Assembly (NCBI GenBank): GCA_038214135.1
Contig: JBBQSD010000137.1
Span: forward strand, 1 to 16,499
DNA: 16,499 nucleotides
DNA from: JANLSE01 sp038214135
Lineage (GTDB): Bacteria; Chloroflexota; Chloroflexia; Chloroflexales; Roseiflexaceae
Direction: 5' to 3'
A program made the translations under genes and the position numbers. The notes under the pieces are model-generated. The model was not told where the DNA came from. It did not search any database and saw only the letters and a list, made by a program, of their open reading frames with translations. Shown piece by piece: positions 1-7,243 of the stretch. Each line of letters opens with the position of its first letter. The stretch's first letter is position 1.

Positions 1-628
1 CTGACTTCTGCTCTGGCGTTTCGATCCGAGCATGATCAACAAGATGGTTGGCGATCAAATCGGCCAGCAACCCAATGGTTGTTGGGTAGACATCGGCTCC
101 GATATCATCGGCATGCAAACTCACGAAGAACAGCGCCCGAAACAACCCATTAAGTTCTTTGGCTGTGCAGGTTAGCACCAACCCATCGGTGCGCCAGTGT
201 TCCAGTAATTGCCCAACAAAGGCTTCATCATCGTGTTGGTGGCTCTGCATGCGCTCGGCTGGCAACCGACGCGCTAAATACTCAAAAGCCTCACGATCAA
301 AATGGCGGAACAACGGGCTGGTGCGCCAGAGTGTGATCGACTGAAACAGGAAACTGCGTATCCGCTCACGTGGCGAATCAGGCTGCTGGCTGGCAATCGC
401 TAGCAGCTTTGTGCGGTATTCTGCTTCAAATTGCTCAAACAAGCACAGAAACAGCTCTTCCTTCGAGGAAAAGAAGGCATAGAAGGCACCCTTCGAGATC
501 CCAACCGCCATTGTCAGATCTTCCACATTGGTCTTGCGAACGCCATAGGTTGCCAGAAAGGCCTGCCCGTGCGTCAGCAATTCAGCGCGGATCTTGCTGC
601 GCTCCTGCTCATTGAAACGACGGCTCAT
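1..628 (-). CDS. TetR/AcrR-family transcriptional regulator (C-terminus cut by window edge)
   Basis: Reading the minus strand from an ATG at 628 gives 209 codons that run off the left edge without a stop. Residues about 33-54 form the TetR helix-turn-helix (TNVEDLTMAVGISKGAFYAF), followed by SSKEELF, the usual link into the ligand-binding core. The all-helical remainder is divergent, as is normal for effector-binding domains, so the ligand cannot be read. An AGGA ribosome site lies about 8 bases before the start. The natural target is unknown because the neighbour beyond position 1 is not visible; the flanking gap on the other side leads only to the 3' end of an unrelated operon. A strong promoter and an inverted repeat upstream suggest autoregulation (inference). 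Confidence 0.93.
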   Translation of the reverse strand, partial: MSRRFNEQERSKIRAELLTHGQAFLATYGVRKTNVEDLTMAVGISKGAFYAFFSSKEELFLCLFEQFEAEYRTKLLAIASQQPDSPRERIRSFLFQSITLWRTSPLFRHFDREAFEYLARRLPAERMQSHQHDDEAFVGQLLEHWRTDGLVLTCTAKELNGLFRALFFVSLHADDIGADVYPTTIGLLADLIANHLVDHARIETPEQKS

Positions 629-676
629 TGTTGGTTCCTGTATTGCTATGAACAAATAATTTTTCTGGTCACAGAT

Positions 677-704
677 ATTATAGATCAAGTTCTGAGAATG
701 GCAA
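677..704 (-). promoter_or_regulatory. Sigma-70-type promoter of the TetR gene
   Basis: On the minus strand TTGCCA (699-704) and TATAAT (677-682) are separated by 16 bases. They match the consensus at 5 of 6 and 6 of 6 positions. The implied start of transcription is near 669, giving a leader of about 40 bases to the ATG at 628. Confidence 0.7.
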
Positions 705-714
705 ATCCGCCATT
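697..714. promoter_or_regulatory. Candidate TetR operator (inverted repeat over the -35 box)
   Basis: AATGGC and GCCATT are perfect 6-base inverted arms separated by 6 bases. The left arm overlaps the -35 hexamer of the TetR gene's promoter. The position suits autorepression by the adjacent TetR protein; the assignment is inferred from position only. Confidence 0.45.
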
Positions 715-730
715 GGGCTGATTCGGGGAT

Positions 731-937
731 CTCCCCCTCACCCCCTGCTTTCAAGTGTAGGGTTTTTGCGCGCAGGCGTCCTGAGGCGCTTTTCCCCGCG
801 CCCCCTCACCCCCGCTCCCACGCTAGGGCGCGGGGGAATTGACCTCTTGCAAACCCTTTACACCCCTCCCCACCGGTGGGGGCGGGGCTGGGGAGCGGGG
901 AATAAGCAACGGTCTGAGAAAACCCTTCACCTGAAAA
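731..937. repeat. GC-rich repeat-filled gap, part 1
   Basis: This part of the gap between the TetR promoter and the GNAT gene holds no convincing gene. It contains several broken copies of the CCCTCACCCC hairpin family: a lone left arm near 733-742, a C-rich/G-rich pair near 800-836 with CGCTCCCACGC in the middle, and a third pair near 866-900 that includes CCCCACCGGTGGGG. The open frames crossing it are proline- and arginine-rich products of the repeats. No clear terminator is seen. Confidence 0.6.
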
Positions 938-995
938 CTCACCCCCTGCCCCCGCTCCCACGCCGGGGAGCGGGCAGACGCAGCAGGGGTGAGGG
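938..995. repeat. CCCTCACCCC-type dispersed hairpin, copy 1
   Basis: This is a nested hairpin. The outer arms CTCACCCCCTGC (938-949) and GCAGGGGTGAG (983-993) enclose an inner stem CCCGCTCCC/GGGAGCGGG. It lies 7 bases past the stop codon of the minus-strand acetyltransferase gene. Related copies are at 7098-7153, 10845-10885 (right arm missing) and 13520-13574. It could act as a transcript-end structure but has no U-run. Confidence 0.8.
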
Positions 996-1002
996 GAAAT
1001 AT

Positions 1003-1464
1003 CTACACCTCGCGATAATCCTTGACAAACAGGGTGTAGGTATACCAGGCACCACGGGTTGCGCCAGTGCGGTCGTAGAGTTGTTGGGCGGTGCTGTTGG
1101 TTTGGGCGGTTTGCCAGGAGATGCGATCAAAGCCGAGTCCCTGGGCATAGTGCAGGCTATGGCCGATCAGCGCACGCCCGACGCCCTGTCCGCGTGATTC
1201 GGGGATGGTAAACAGATCATTCAGCAGGCAGTAGACCGTCGCACGAGTTGATGAGAGCGGGAAATACAGCGTTGCAAAGCCAAGCGCGCTGCCGGTATCG
1301 TCCAGCGCAACAAACTGAATACCCTTGCTATGATCGTTCATGAATTGCCCAAAATGGGCACGATTGCGCTGATCGTCTGGTTCTGTCTGGTAGAAGCGTT
1401 GGTAAGCGGCGATCAATGGCAAAATTTGCTCAAACGTCGCTGCATTCACGGTTTCAATATGCAT
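1003..1464 (-). CDS. GNAT-family N-acetyltransferase
   Basis: This 153-residue protein is the usual length for a single GNAT domain, which transfers acetyl from acetyl-CoA to an amine. Motif A lies at about 79-100 with the acetyl-CoA pyrophosphate loop RGQGVG at 91-96, preceded by LNDLFTIPES. The C-terminal LYDRTGATRGAWYTYTLF pattern is the conserved final strand and helix. The substrate is not predictable. It is the last gene of a minus-strand cluster: the S9 peptidase stops at 1474, nine bases upstream, and the ribosome site GAGGAAG overlaps that stop, pointing to coupled translation. Co-expression with peptidases makes an amino acid, peptide or drug-like amine a reasonable but unproven substrate. 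Confidence 0.92.
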   Translation of the reverse strand: MHIETVNAATFEQILPLIAAYQRFYQTEPDDQRNRAHFGQFMNDHSKGIQFVALDDTGSALGFATLYFPLSSTRATVYCLLNDLFTIPESRGQGVGRALIGHSLHYAQGLGFDRISWQTAQTNSTAQQLYDRTGATRGAWYTYTLFVKDYREV

Positions 1465-1473
1465 GCTGCTTCC

Positions 1474-3396
1474 TCATAGATTCTCAATCTCAACGGGTTC
1501 AATCGTTTCGGCTGGAGTATAGCCAAACACGCGGCTATAGAAATAGAATTCGCCATCGAGTGAACGGCGGATGTTTTCTGCCCGCCGGAAGCCATGCTGT
1601 TCGCCCTCGAATGGGAGATAGGCGACGGGAATGCCTTTTGCACGTAGCGCGGCGACCATCGCTTCGGCCTGATTCGGCGGGACGATCTTGTCTTCAAGCC
1701 CTTGGAAGAAGATTGTTGGGCATTCCAGCCGCCCTACATGATGAATTGGCGAGCGCTCGATATACAGATCACGCATAGCCGGATATGGGCCAACCAGGCC
1801 ATCGATATAGCGCGACTCGAATTTGTGGGTGTCGCCAACGAACCCTGCCAGATCACCGATCCCGAAGTGGCTGGCACCGGCCTTGAACACATCCCGGAAT
1901 GTGAGCGCGGCCAGAGTTGTGTAGCCACCAGCGCTGCCTCCGGTGATCGCCAACCGGTTGCCATCCACGCGCCCCTGCGCAACAAGATACTTGGCCCCAT
2001 TCACACAATCATCGACATCCACGATGCCCCACATGCCACGCAATCGCTCGCGATAGGCCCGCCCGTAGCCGGTGCTGCCGCCATAGTTCACATCAAGTAC
2101 CCCAAAGCCACGGCTGGTCCAGTACTGGATCTTGGGATCCAGCGTTGCCTCTGTTGAACCGGTTGGGCCGCCATGGCTCATCACCAGCAAGGGTGGTAGT
2201 TCGCCCTGTGGTGCATCAAAATCCTGATTGTGGGGCGCGTAGAAGAAGCCGTGGGCTGTCAGCCCTGCTTCGGTTGGGAACTCAATTGTTTCGGGGATGG
2301 AGAGATACTCTGGATCGATGGTTGTTGCACTGGAGCCACGAATTTCCTCGGTGGTGAGTGTGGCCAGATCAAGCACAACCAGTGTGCGTTCTTTGGTTGG
2401 CGAACCAGCCAGGAAGACAGCCTGCCGTTCGCTGGCATCCACATAAGCGATCTCATCATAGGGCAGTTCGAGTGTGCTAAAACTCTGCTGCGCTGTGTCG
2501 AGAATAGCCATATGCCATGTTCCAGCGACACAGTAGGTACACAGCAAGCGGGTGGCCCCGATGATCGCATAGGTATTGGTGCGGAACAGCCAGGTTGGTT
2601 GCCCAAATTCGGCTTCGATTGGATGCAACGCGCTGATCTGATCACCCTGCACGGCATACAGATTCCACCAGCCAGTTCGCTCCAAAACGACATACAGGGT
2701 CGCGTTATCGCCCCATTCTGGTTGAAAGGCCGCATCGCCAACACCGCCAGCAACCATACGAGCATCTGTCAGGCTGCCATCCGTTTGGATCTCAGCGATC
2801 CAGAGTTCGGCAGCATCCCAGGGCAGGTGTGGGTGCCCCCAACTCAGCCAGGCCAACTTGGTGCCATCTGGGCTTATGCGCGGGTTGGAATAGAAATCAC
2901 GTCCGTTTTGTATCGACATAACAGCGCCGGTCGCAAGATCGATGGCTGCCAGAGAGTTTTCCGCCTCCTGTGAGCCGGTATCGTGGCGCTCACAGACACA
3001 GATCAGCCGATTGCGCTGTGCATCAAGCACAAAATCGGTATAGCGTATGGCACCCCCGGCGGTTAACGCGGTTGGGGCTTGGCCGGGGCACTGCCGATAC
3101 AGGCGCTGATCGGCATCATTGGCGAAATAGATCACGCCCGCAACAACCAGGTAGGCTCCGCCACCATATTCGTGAACACGGGTGCGGACATTGTAGCCGA
3201 GCGGGGTGACATCCGAAATCTGGCCATCTGGCGTGCGGGAAACCAGCACATTCCGCCCGCCATCGAGCGGACGCCCTTCCAGCCAGTAGATGGTATCGCC
3301 ATCGATCTGTGGTTGCCCAAGCCGAATACCATCGGCGACGATCAATGCGGATGTGATTGGTGAGCGCCATGCGCCATATGGAGCTATGGTTGACAT
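1474..3396 (-). CDS. S9 family serine peptidase (prolyl oligopeptidase / acylaminoacyl-peptidase type)
   Basis: The protein has 640 residues from the ATG at 3396. The first ~380 residues form a TolB/propeller-like domain that usually filters substrates to short peptides. The C-terminal alpha/beta-hydrolase domain carries the catalytic serine 488 in GGSAGG, aspartate 569 in GLEDKIVPP and histidine 601 in EGEQHGF. This order and spacing are those of family S9. The frame stays open upstream to a TTG at 3480, but those codons come from a palindromic repeat and read MRCPSSRRLQPAG, so the ATG at 3396 (MSTIAPYG) is preferred; AAAAGGG precedes it. No signal peptide is visible, so it is probably cytoplasmic. 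It lies between an M20 hydrolase and a GNAT gene on the same strand, which suggests a role in small-peptide turnover. Confidence 0.95.
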   Translation of the reverse strand: MSTIAPYGAWRSPITSALIVADGIRLGQPQIDGDTIYWLEGRPLDGGRNVLVSRTPDGQISDVTPLGYNVRTRVHEYGGGAYLVVAGVIYFANDADQRLYRQCPGQAPTALTAGGAIRYTDFVLDAQRNRLICVCERHDTGSQEAENSLAAIDLATGAVMSIQNGRDFYSNPRISPDGTKLAWLSWGHPHLPWDAAELWIAEIQTDGSLTDARMVAGGVGDAAFQPEWGDNATLYVVLERTGWWNLYAVQGDQISALHPIEAEFGQPTWLFRTNTYAIIGATRLLCTYCVAGTWHMAILDTAQQSFSTLELPYDEIAYVDASERQAVFLAGSPTKERTLVVLDLATLTTEEIRGSSATTIDPEYLSIPETIEFPTEAGLTAHGFFYAPHNQDFDAPQGELPPLLVMSHGGPTGSTEATLDPKIQYWTSRGFGVLDVNYGGSTGYGRAYRERLRGMWGIVDVDDCVNGAKYLVAQGRVDGNRLAITGGSAGGYTTLAALTFRDVFKAGASHFGIGDLAGFVGDTHKFESRYIDGLVGPYPAMRDLYIERSPIHHVGRLECPTIFFQGLEDKIVPPNQAEAMVAALRAKGIPVAYLPFEGEQHGFRRAENIRRSLDGEFYFYSRVFGYTPAETIEPVEIENL

Positions 3397-3443
3397 ATAG
3401 GCCCTTTTCTCTCTAAATCGGGTATCGTCATCTATACTACGCC

Positions 3444-3463
3444 CCGCAGGCTGAAGCCTGCGG
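3444..3463. repeat. Perfect 20-bp palindromic hairpin in the M20-S9 spacer
   Basis: CCGCAGGC and GCCTGCGG flank a TGAA loop. The hairpin lies between the M20 stop and the S9 peptidase start. It could attenuate or process the shared transcript, or be an inert dispersed repeat; the outer GCCCC/GGGGC bases at 3441-3445 and 3469-3473 could lengthen the fold. Confidence 0.7.
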
Positions 3464-3482
3464 CTAGAGGGGCATCTCAAAA

Positions 3483-3494
3483 AGGATTGCTATA
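3483..3494. repeat. Solo copy of the MITE terminal sequence
   Basis: AGGATTGCTATA is identical to the last 12 bases of the terminal inverted repeat at 6016-6027. It overlaps the TAG stop codon of the M20 hydrolase (3490-3492). No opposite end is visible nearby, so it is either a remnant or chance. Confidence 0.4.
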
Positions 3495-4641
3495 TATTAT
3501 TGAGTATTTCCGCTGCCAAGCGTAGGATCACGCGCACGCTTGCACCAATTGATTGAATATCGACCCATTCATCGCGCTGGTGGCCGCCGCCGCCGTGTGG
3601 CCCAAACTGAATGGTTGGAATACCAAGATCGGCAGAAAAATAGTTACTATCGGCCACGCCTGGTTGATATGCGAAGACTGGCGCCCGACCAGCCTCGGCC
3701 TGATAGGCTTCTGCGAAGCGCTGCACAAATGGATGCGCCTGATCGATCTCCCAGGGCGGGTAGTATGGCGGATCGATGGCGAAATCGAAGCGGGCTGCTG
3801 AGTGCAGGCTTTCGGCCAATGCACGCATTTCGGCCAGAACACTCTCACCGGTTTCGCCTGGAACAATATGGCGATTGATCGTGAAACGGGCCTGTTCTGG
3901 CACGGTGATCACATACTGAGCGCTGCCGCTATGCAGCGAGAGCAGGCATTGGGTGGCCGCTAGTTTGGGGTGTTGGCCAAGCGGCATCTGATCGAGTTGC
4001 GCAATCAGCCGGGCGGCCTCGACCCCAGCATTGATCCCATCGGCGGGCCAGGAACCATGCGCCGCTTTGCCGGTGACATCTCCGCGAACGAGTACCTTGC
4101 CAACACCACCGATCACCGGTCGCTCCCAGCTTGGCTCGGTAACGATACAGTAATCGGCCTGCATGCGTGTATCAACCAGAGCGCGAGCACCAATCGAGTA
4201 GGCCTCTTCGTCCACAACCGAACTAAAAATCAACGTGCCCCGCCACAGATCGCGCCGCTCGGCCAGCGCGCGAGTGACCAGCATGGCCGCTGCAACACCG
4301 GATTTCATATCGAACGATCCAAGCCCATAGAAGCGATTGCCATCGCGCCGCCCCTTCCATGGATCGCAACTCCAGCCCTGCGCTGCCAGCACAGTATCGA
4401 CATGGCCGTTGAGCAGCAGGGTTGGGCCAGGGCCATTTTCGAGCCGCACCAGCACATTTGGACGATCACCCTCGGTTGGCATGAATTCCGGTTGGAGTCC
4501 ATTGCGCTCAAGCCATGCAGCAACAACCCGTTGTACCGGCCCTTCTTCACCAGGGTAACTGCGCTGTGCAACTAGTTCGGCAGTCAGCCCCAGGGCCTCG
4601 GCATCTGTAGAAACGGCCTGCAGCCAGGATTGGTCGATCAT
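3490..4641 (-). CDS. M20-family metallohydrolase (ArgE/DapE/carboxypeptidase G2-like)
   Basis: This 383-residue enzyme belongs to the two-zinc M20 family, which removes acyl groups or C-terminal residues from small amide substrates. Expected active-site residues are all visible: His80 and Asp82 in GHVDTV, bridging Asp111 in DMKSG, the catalytic/ligand pair Glu145-Glu146 in DEE, Glu169 in VTEP, and His354 in HQRDEWV near the C-terminus. The dimerisation insert lies around 180-290 (GKAAHGSWPADGINAG). Family precedent includes acetylornithine deacetylase, succinyl-diaminopimelate desuccinylase and dipeptidases; sequence alone does not decide among them. An AAAGGGGA ribosome site precedes the ATG at 4641. 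It is the first gene of the minus-strand cluster with the S9 peptidase and GNAT genes, suggesting peptide degradation rather than biosynthesis. Confidence 0.93.
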   Translation of the reverse strand: MIDQSWLQAVSTDAEALGLTAELVAQRSYPGEEGPVQRVVAAWLERNGLQPEFMPTEGDRPNVLVRLENGPGPTLLLNGHVDTVLAAQGWSCDPWKGRRDGNRFYGLGSFDMKSGVAAAMLVTRALAERRDLWRGTLIFSSVVDEEAYSIGARALVDTRMQADYCIVTEPSWERPVIGGVGKVLVRGDVTGKAAHGSWPADGINAGVEAARLIAQLDQMPLGQHPKLAATQCLLSLHSGSAQYVITVPEQARFTINRHIVPGETGESVLAEMRALAESLHSAARFDFAIDPPYYPPWEIDQAHPFVQRFAEAYQAEAGRAPVFAYQPGVADSNYFSADLGIPTIQFGPHGGGGHQRDEWVDIQSIGASVRVILRLAAEILNNI

Positions 4642-4722
4642 AGATGGTTCCCCTTTAGTACTGCTCGGATGCTGATAGGTTTCAGGAGCGCCAGAGCAAA
4701 GCCCAATCCTTTAGGTTTAGGC

Positions 4723-4736
4723 ACGTTACATAACGT
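4723..4736. promoter_or_regulatory. Perfect inverted repeat upstream of the M20 gene
   Basis: ACGTTA and TAACGT flank a 2-base centre, about 85 bases upstream of the M20 start. It has the size of a dimeric-regulator site, but no cognate regulator is recognisable. The 240-base gap from 4642 to 4881 otherwise holds only the repeat at 4766-4834. Confidence 0.3.
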
Positions 4737-4765
4737 TTTGCCATTGCGCTGCCGACCATGCCGTC

Positions 4766-4834
4766 GGGCGGTTCGTGAACCGACCATCAAACGGGCAATG
4801 CGATCATTGTGGGCGGTTCGCGAACTGTCCCTAC
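4766..4834. repeat. Paired GCGGTTCG-CGAACCG palindromic repeat, copy 1
   Basis: Two palindromes, GCGGTTCGTGAACCG-like and GCGGTTCGCGAACTG-like, are separated by a spacer containing CCATCA and ACGGGCAATGC. The same arrangement, with better preserved arms, occurs at 9149-9219. It lies between the 3' end of the nucleoside hydrolase and the M20 promoter region. Confidence 0.75.
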
Positions 4835-4881
4835 CCTGTGGTGATGCGATGATCGATCATTGCAAGACGATTCGTGGCACC

Positions 4882-5808
4882 CTACCCTAGCGGCTTTGCT
4901 ATGCGCTCTACCAGGAATTCTTCGAACCGGCTGGCATCGACACTCAACGCGATCTGGGCTGTTGTCGGAGTTTTGGCGCTTGGCGCGCTGACAATTGTCG
5001 CCCCAGATGTTAGCCGCCCGTTCGTCTCAATTGCCACATGGTATGGGCTCATGGTCACAAAACTTGGGTCGATCAATACTGCGGCAGCAAGTGGATCGTG
5101 CAGAAAAGTAGAACCACCGCGCTGGCCAAATGGCGGATAGAAGGCGACCTGATCGGCAATGGCTGTATGATATGGCGTGTCAACAGCACGGATTTTCTCA
5201 ACATCAGCGGCACGAATATGTACCTGGGTGGTGACATCGAGTGGCACCAGCTGGATCGGCGCACCACTGCTAAACACAATCTGGGCTGCCTCTGGATCAC
5301 AGACGATATTGTGCTCTGCGATGGGCAAATGAAATTGCCCAGGCCCACGAACAACACCACCCATGATCATCAGGCTGCCAAGCAGTTGCGCGATGCGTGG
5401 TTCCTTGCGCAATGCCAGGCCGATATTTGTGAGCGGGCCGATTGCCAATATCGTGATCTGGCCGGGGTTTGCCAGCACGGTTTCGATGATGAAATCGATT
5501 GCATGGCCAGGAGCCGTTGTTGCTAGCGGAGAATCATCCGCAACCAGGCCAGCACCCTCGTGCCCAGGCCAGTAGATTGGCCGTATGCCGAGCAGGGTCT
5601 GTTCGGCACCAAGATAGATCGGAATTGCCAGATTGCCGCTGAGTTCCAGTAGCTTCTGGACGATCTGTGCGCGTTTGCGAACATTGCCATACACACAGGT
5701 AATACCGATGAGTTCGATTTCGGGCGAGGCCAGGAGTAATGCCAATGCCAGGCAATCATCGACATCGGTGCCAATATCGGTATCGAGAATAACGCGTGTT
5801 AGAGCCAT
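4882..5808 (-). CDS. Inosine-uridine-preferring nucleoside hydrolase family protein
   Basis: This 308-residue protein is of normal family length. These enzymes use a bound calcium ion to cleave the N-glycosidic bond of ribonucleosides, giving free base and ribose. The calcium-binding signature is at residues 9-18 (DTDIGTDVDD); a second conserved loop, AIGPLTNIG, is at 122-130; AEHNIVCDPEAA follows at about 164-175; and the C-terminal catalytic/ligand HDP is at 237-239. A near-perfect AAAGGAGA ribosome site precedes the ATG at 5808. Ribose-, purine- or pyrimidine-specific members cannot be told apart here. It is transcribed alone, divergently from the phosphoesterase gene, with a MITE-like element in the shared upstream region. 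Confidence 0.95.
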   Translation of the reverse strand: MALTRVILDTDIGTDVDDCLALALLLASPEIELIGITCVYGNVRKRAQIVQKLLELSGNLAIPIYLGAEQTLLGIRPIYWPGHEGAGLVADDSPLATTAPGHAIDFIIETVLANPGQITILAIGPLTNIGLALRKEPRIAQLLGSLMIMGGVVRGPGQFHLPIAEHNIVCDPEAAQIVFSSGAPIQLVPLDVTTQVHIRAADVEKIRAVDTPYHTAIADQVAFYPPFGQRGGSTFLHDPLAAAVLIDPSFVTMSPYHVAIETNGRLTSGATIVSAPSAKTPTTAQIALSVDASRFEEFLVERIAKPLG

Positions 5809-5926
5809 GGAATCTCCTTTGTGGGATTTTCGGATATACGAAAGAGTGCATGAGTATGGGTACGCAATATGAATGAATCGCCAGCATCCTACTACGGAAC
5901 ATTGCAGCGCGCAATCGTGCCCATGC

Positions 5927-6027
5927 TATAGCAATCCTATCTGGTTCATCAAAAGCGGGGGCATTGGGGGCGCAGCCCCAAGAAAAATCCCTTCTCCCTG
6001 ATTTCCTTATCCGATAGGATTGCTATA
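5927..6027. mobile_element. 101-bp MITE-like element with perfect 15-bp terminal inverted repeats
   Basis: TATAGCAATCCTATC at 5927-5941 is the exact reverse complement of GATAGGATTGCTATA at 6013-6027. Both outer ends are TA, as expected if a TA target was duplicated by an IS630/Tc1-mariner-type transposase. The interior has no coding capacity and includes a small hairpin (TTGGGG/CCCCAA, 5964-5981). The right end lies 48 bases before the phosphoesterase ATG and contains TGCTATAC, which resembles an extended -10 box, so it may contribute a promoter (inference). No transposase is present in the window. Confidence 0.65.
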
Positions 6028-6075
6028 CAATTTGCGGGTAAAACGAATTGGCCACACAACGGAGGCTTCTGAGGT

Positions 6076-6921
6076 ATGCGTATCGCAGTGTTGGCGGATA
6101 TTCATGGGAATATGCCGGCGTTTGAAGCAGCGCTTGAGCATGTCGCCCAGCAACGGGTTGATCAGATCATCATCGCTGGTGATCTGGTGGTGGGTGCGCC
6201 CGAATCGGCGGCCTGTTGGCAGCTTGCCCAATCGCTCAACTGCCCGATTGTGCGCGGCAATCACGAGGGCTATGTCGCTCGCTATGGTACAGCAGCAGCA
6301 CCGGCTGAGTGGCAAACACGCCAGTTTACTCCTATTCAGTGGGCCGCCGCACAATTTACAGAAACAGAACGCCAGGCTATCGACAATTTGCCAGCCTTCC
6401 TGCGCCTGCCGCACATTCCGGATCTCCTGGTAGTGCATGCATCACTACGCAACGACCGTGATAGCATTATGGCGCACACGCCTGAAGCAGCGCTTGCCCC
6501 AATGTTCCCGGATGTGAGCGAATCGCTGATTGTGCGCGCCCATAACCACCAGGGCCAGGTGCGATTATGGGCCGGACACCAGATCGTCACGACTGGTTCT
6601 GTTGGGTTAGCGCTCGATAGCCACCCAACGGCGCAGTATCTACTGCTCGAACAAACCCCGCGTGGCCCACACGACCAGCCTGGCTGGAAGTTCTGGCATC
6701 AATCGGTTCCCTATGATATCCAGGCAACGATCCAACGCTTCCATACAAGTGGGTATCTGGCAGCGGCTGGGCCAATGGCACAATTGTATCTGCGCGAAGT
6801 AGCGACTGCCTCATTCTATATTGTGCCTTTTCTGCACGCCTATCAACGCTGGCAAAAGATCGAGCATCTCTCGCTTGATGCTGCGCTAGCCCGTTATCTT
6901 GATCCAATGGCATATGGGTAG
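6076..6921 (+). CDS. YfcE/MJ0936-like calcineurin-type metallophosphoesterase
   Basis: This 281-residue protein carries the complete dinuclear-metal motif set of the calcineurin superfamily: Asp8 and His10 in DIHGN, Asp36 in GDLVVG, Asn62-His63 in GNHEGY, His121 in VVHASL, and His156/His158 in AHNHQG. These enzymes hydrolyse phosphomono- or diesters; small members of this subgroup include phosphodiesterases and proteins of unknown substrate. The C-terminal ~100 residues extend beyond the core fold (TTGSVGLALD, then WKFWHQSVPYDI), as in bacterial members that use this region as a lid. GGAGG lies 10 bases before the ATG. It is a single-gene unit divergent from the nucleoside hydrolase; a joint role in nucleotide salvage is possible but unproven. 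Confidence 0.93.
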   Translation: MRIAVLADIHGNMPAFEAALEHVAQQRVDQIIIAGDLVVGAPESAACWQLAQSLNCPIVRGNHEGYVARYGTAAAPAEWQTRQFTPIQWAAAQFTETERQAIDNLPAFLRLPHIPDLLVVHASLRNDRDSIMAHTPEAALAPMFPDVSESLIVRAHNHQGQVRLWAGHQIVTTGSVGLALDSHPTAQYLLLEQTPRGPHDQPGWKFWHQSVPYDIQATIQRFHTSGYLAAAGPMAQLYLREVATASFYIVPFLHAYQRWQKIEHLSLDAALARYLDPMAYG

Positions 6922-6963
6922 CTGCGCCTGAAACCAATCAGAGCTGTCATTCGTTCGTTGATC

Positions 6964-7240
6964 ATGCCTCGTCCGCGATCAATATCTGGCCGTGGCTGAT
7001 AGCTTGGTTCTTCGTTTTTTGTTTAAAGAATGCCGGTGGCATCCCAACGCCTGTGGGTCATGCCACGGCTGCGATCAATGTGGGTTGGTGGCAGGTTCCC
7101 TCACCCCTAGCCCCTCTCCCACTAGGAGCGGGGAAGCGCAGCAGGGGTGAGGGCAGTTCTGTAGTTCCACAGTTCAGCCGTTATGGGTTCTCGGTTCTGG
7201 GCAATCAATGCTCAATTCTGACTTCTGACTTCTGAATACT
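6964..7240. repeat. Composite intergenic repeat, copy A (277 bp)
   Basis: This fills the gap between the phosphoesterase stop and the convergent NAD kinase stop. Modules in order: ATGCCTCG..GCGATCAAT, a T-rich stretch, AAAGAATG, a second TGCC.CGGCTGCGATCAAT, GGTTCCCTCACCCC, a hairpin, GGGGTGAGGGCAGTTCTG, then a tandem of CTGACTT ending in CTGAATACT. The same order and strand recur at 13386-13650. No gene is seen in this 320-base gap, and there is no clear U-run terminator. Confidence 0.8.
7098..7153. repeat. CCCTCACCCC-type dispersed hairpin, copy 2
   Basis: Outer arms CCCTCACCCC (7098-7107) and GGGGTGAGGG (7144-7153) enclose C-rich and G-rich inner arms. It forms the core of composite repeat copy A. 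Confidence 0.8.
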
Positions 7241-7243
7241 CAG

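Noticed and set aside
766..1197. 143-codon plus-strand open frame
   Set aside because: It is rich in Pro/Arg from C-rich repeats and runs over the antisense of the GNAT gene; it has no ribosome site or family motif.
3397..3480. 28-residue N-terminal extension of the S9 peptidase from a TTG
   Set aside because: It is translated from the 3444-3463 palindrome, with no family similarity.
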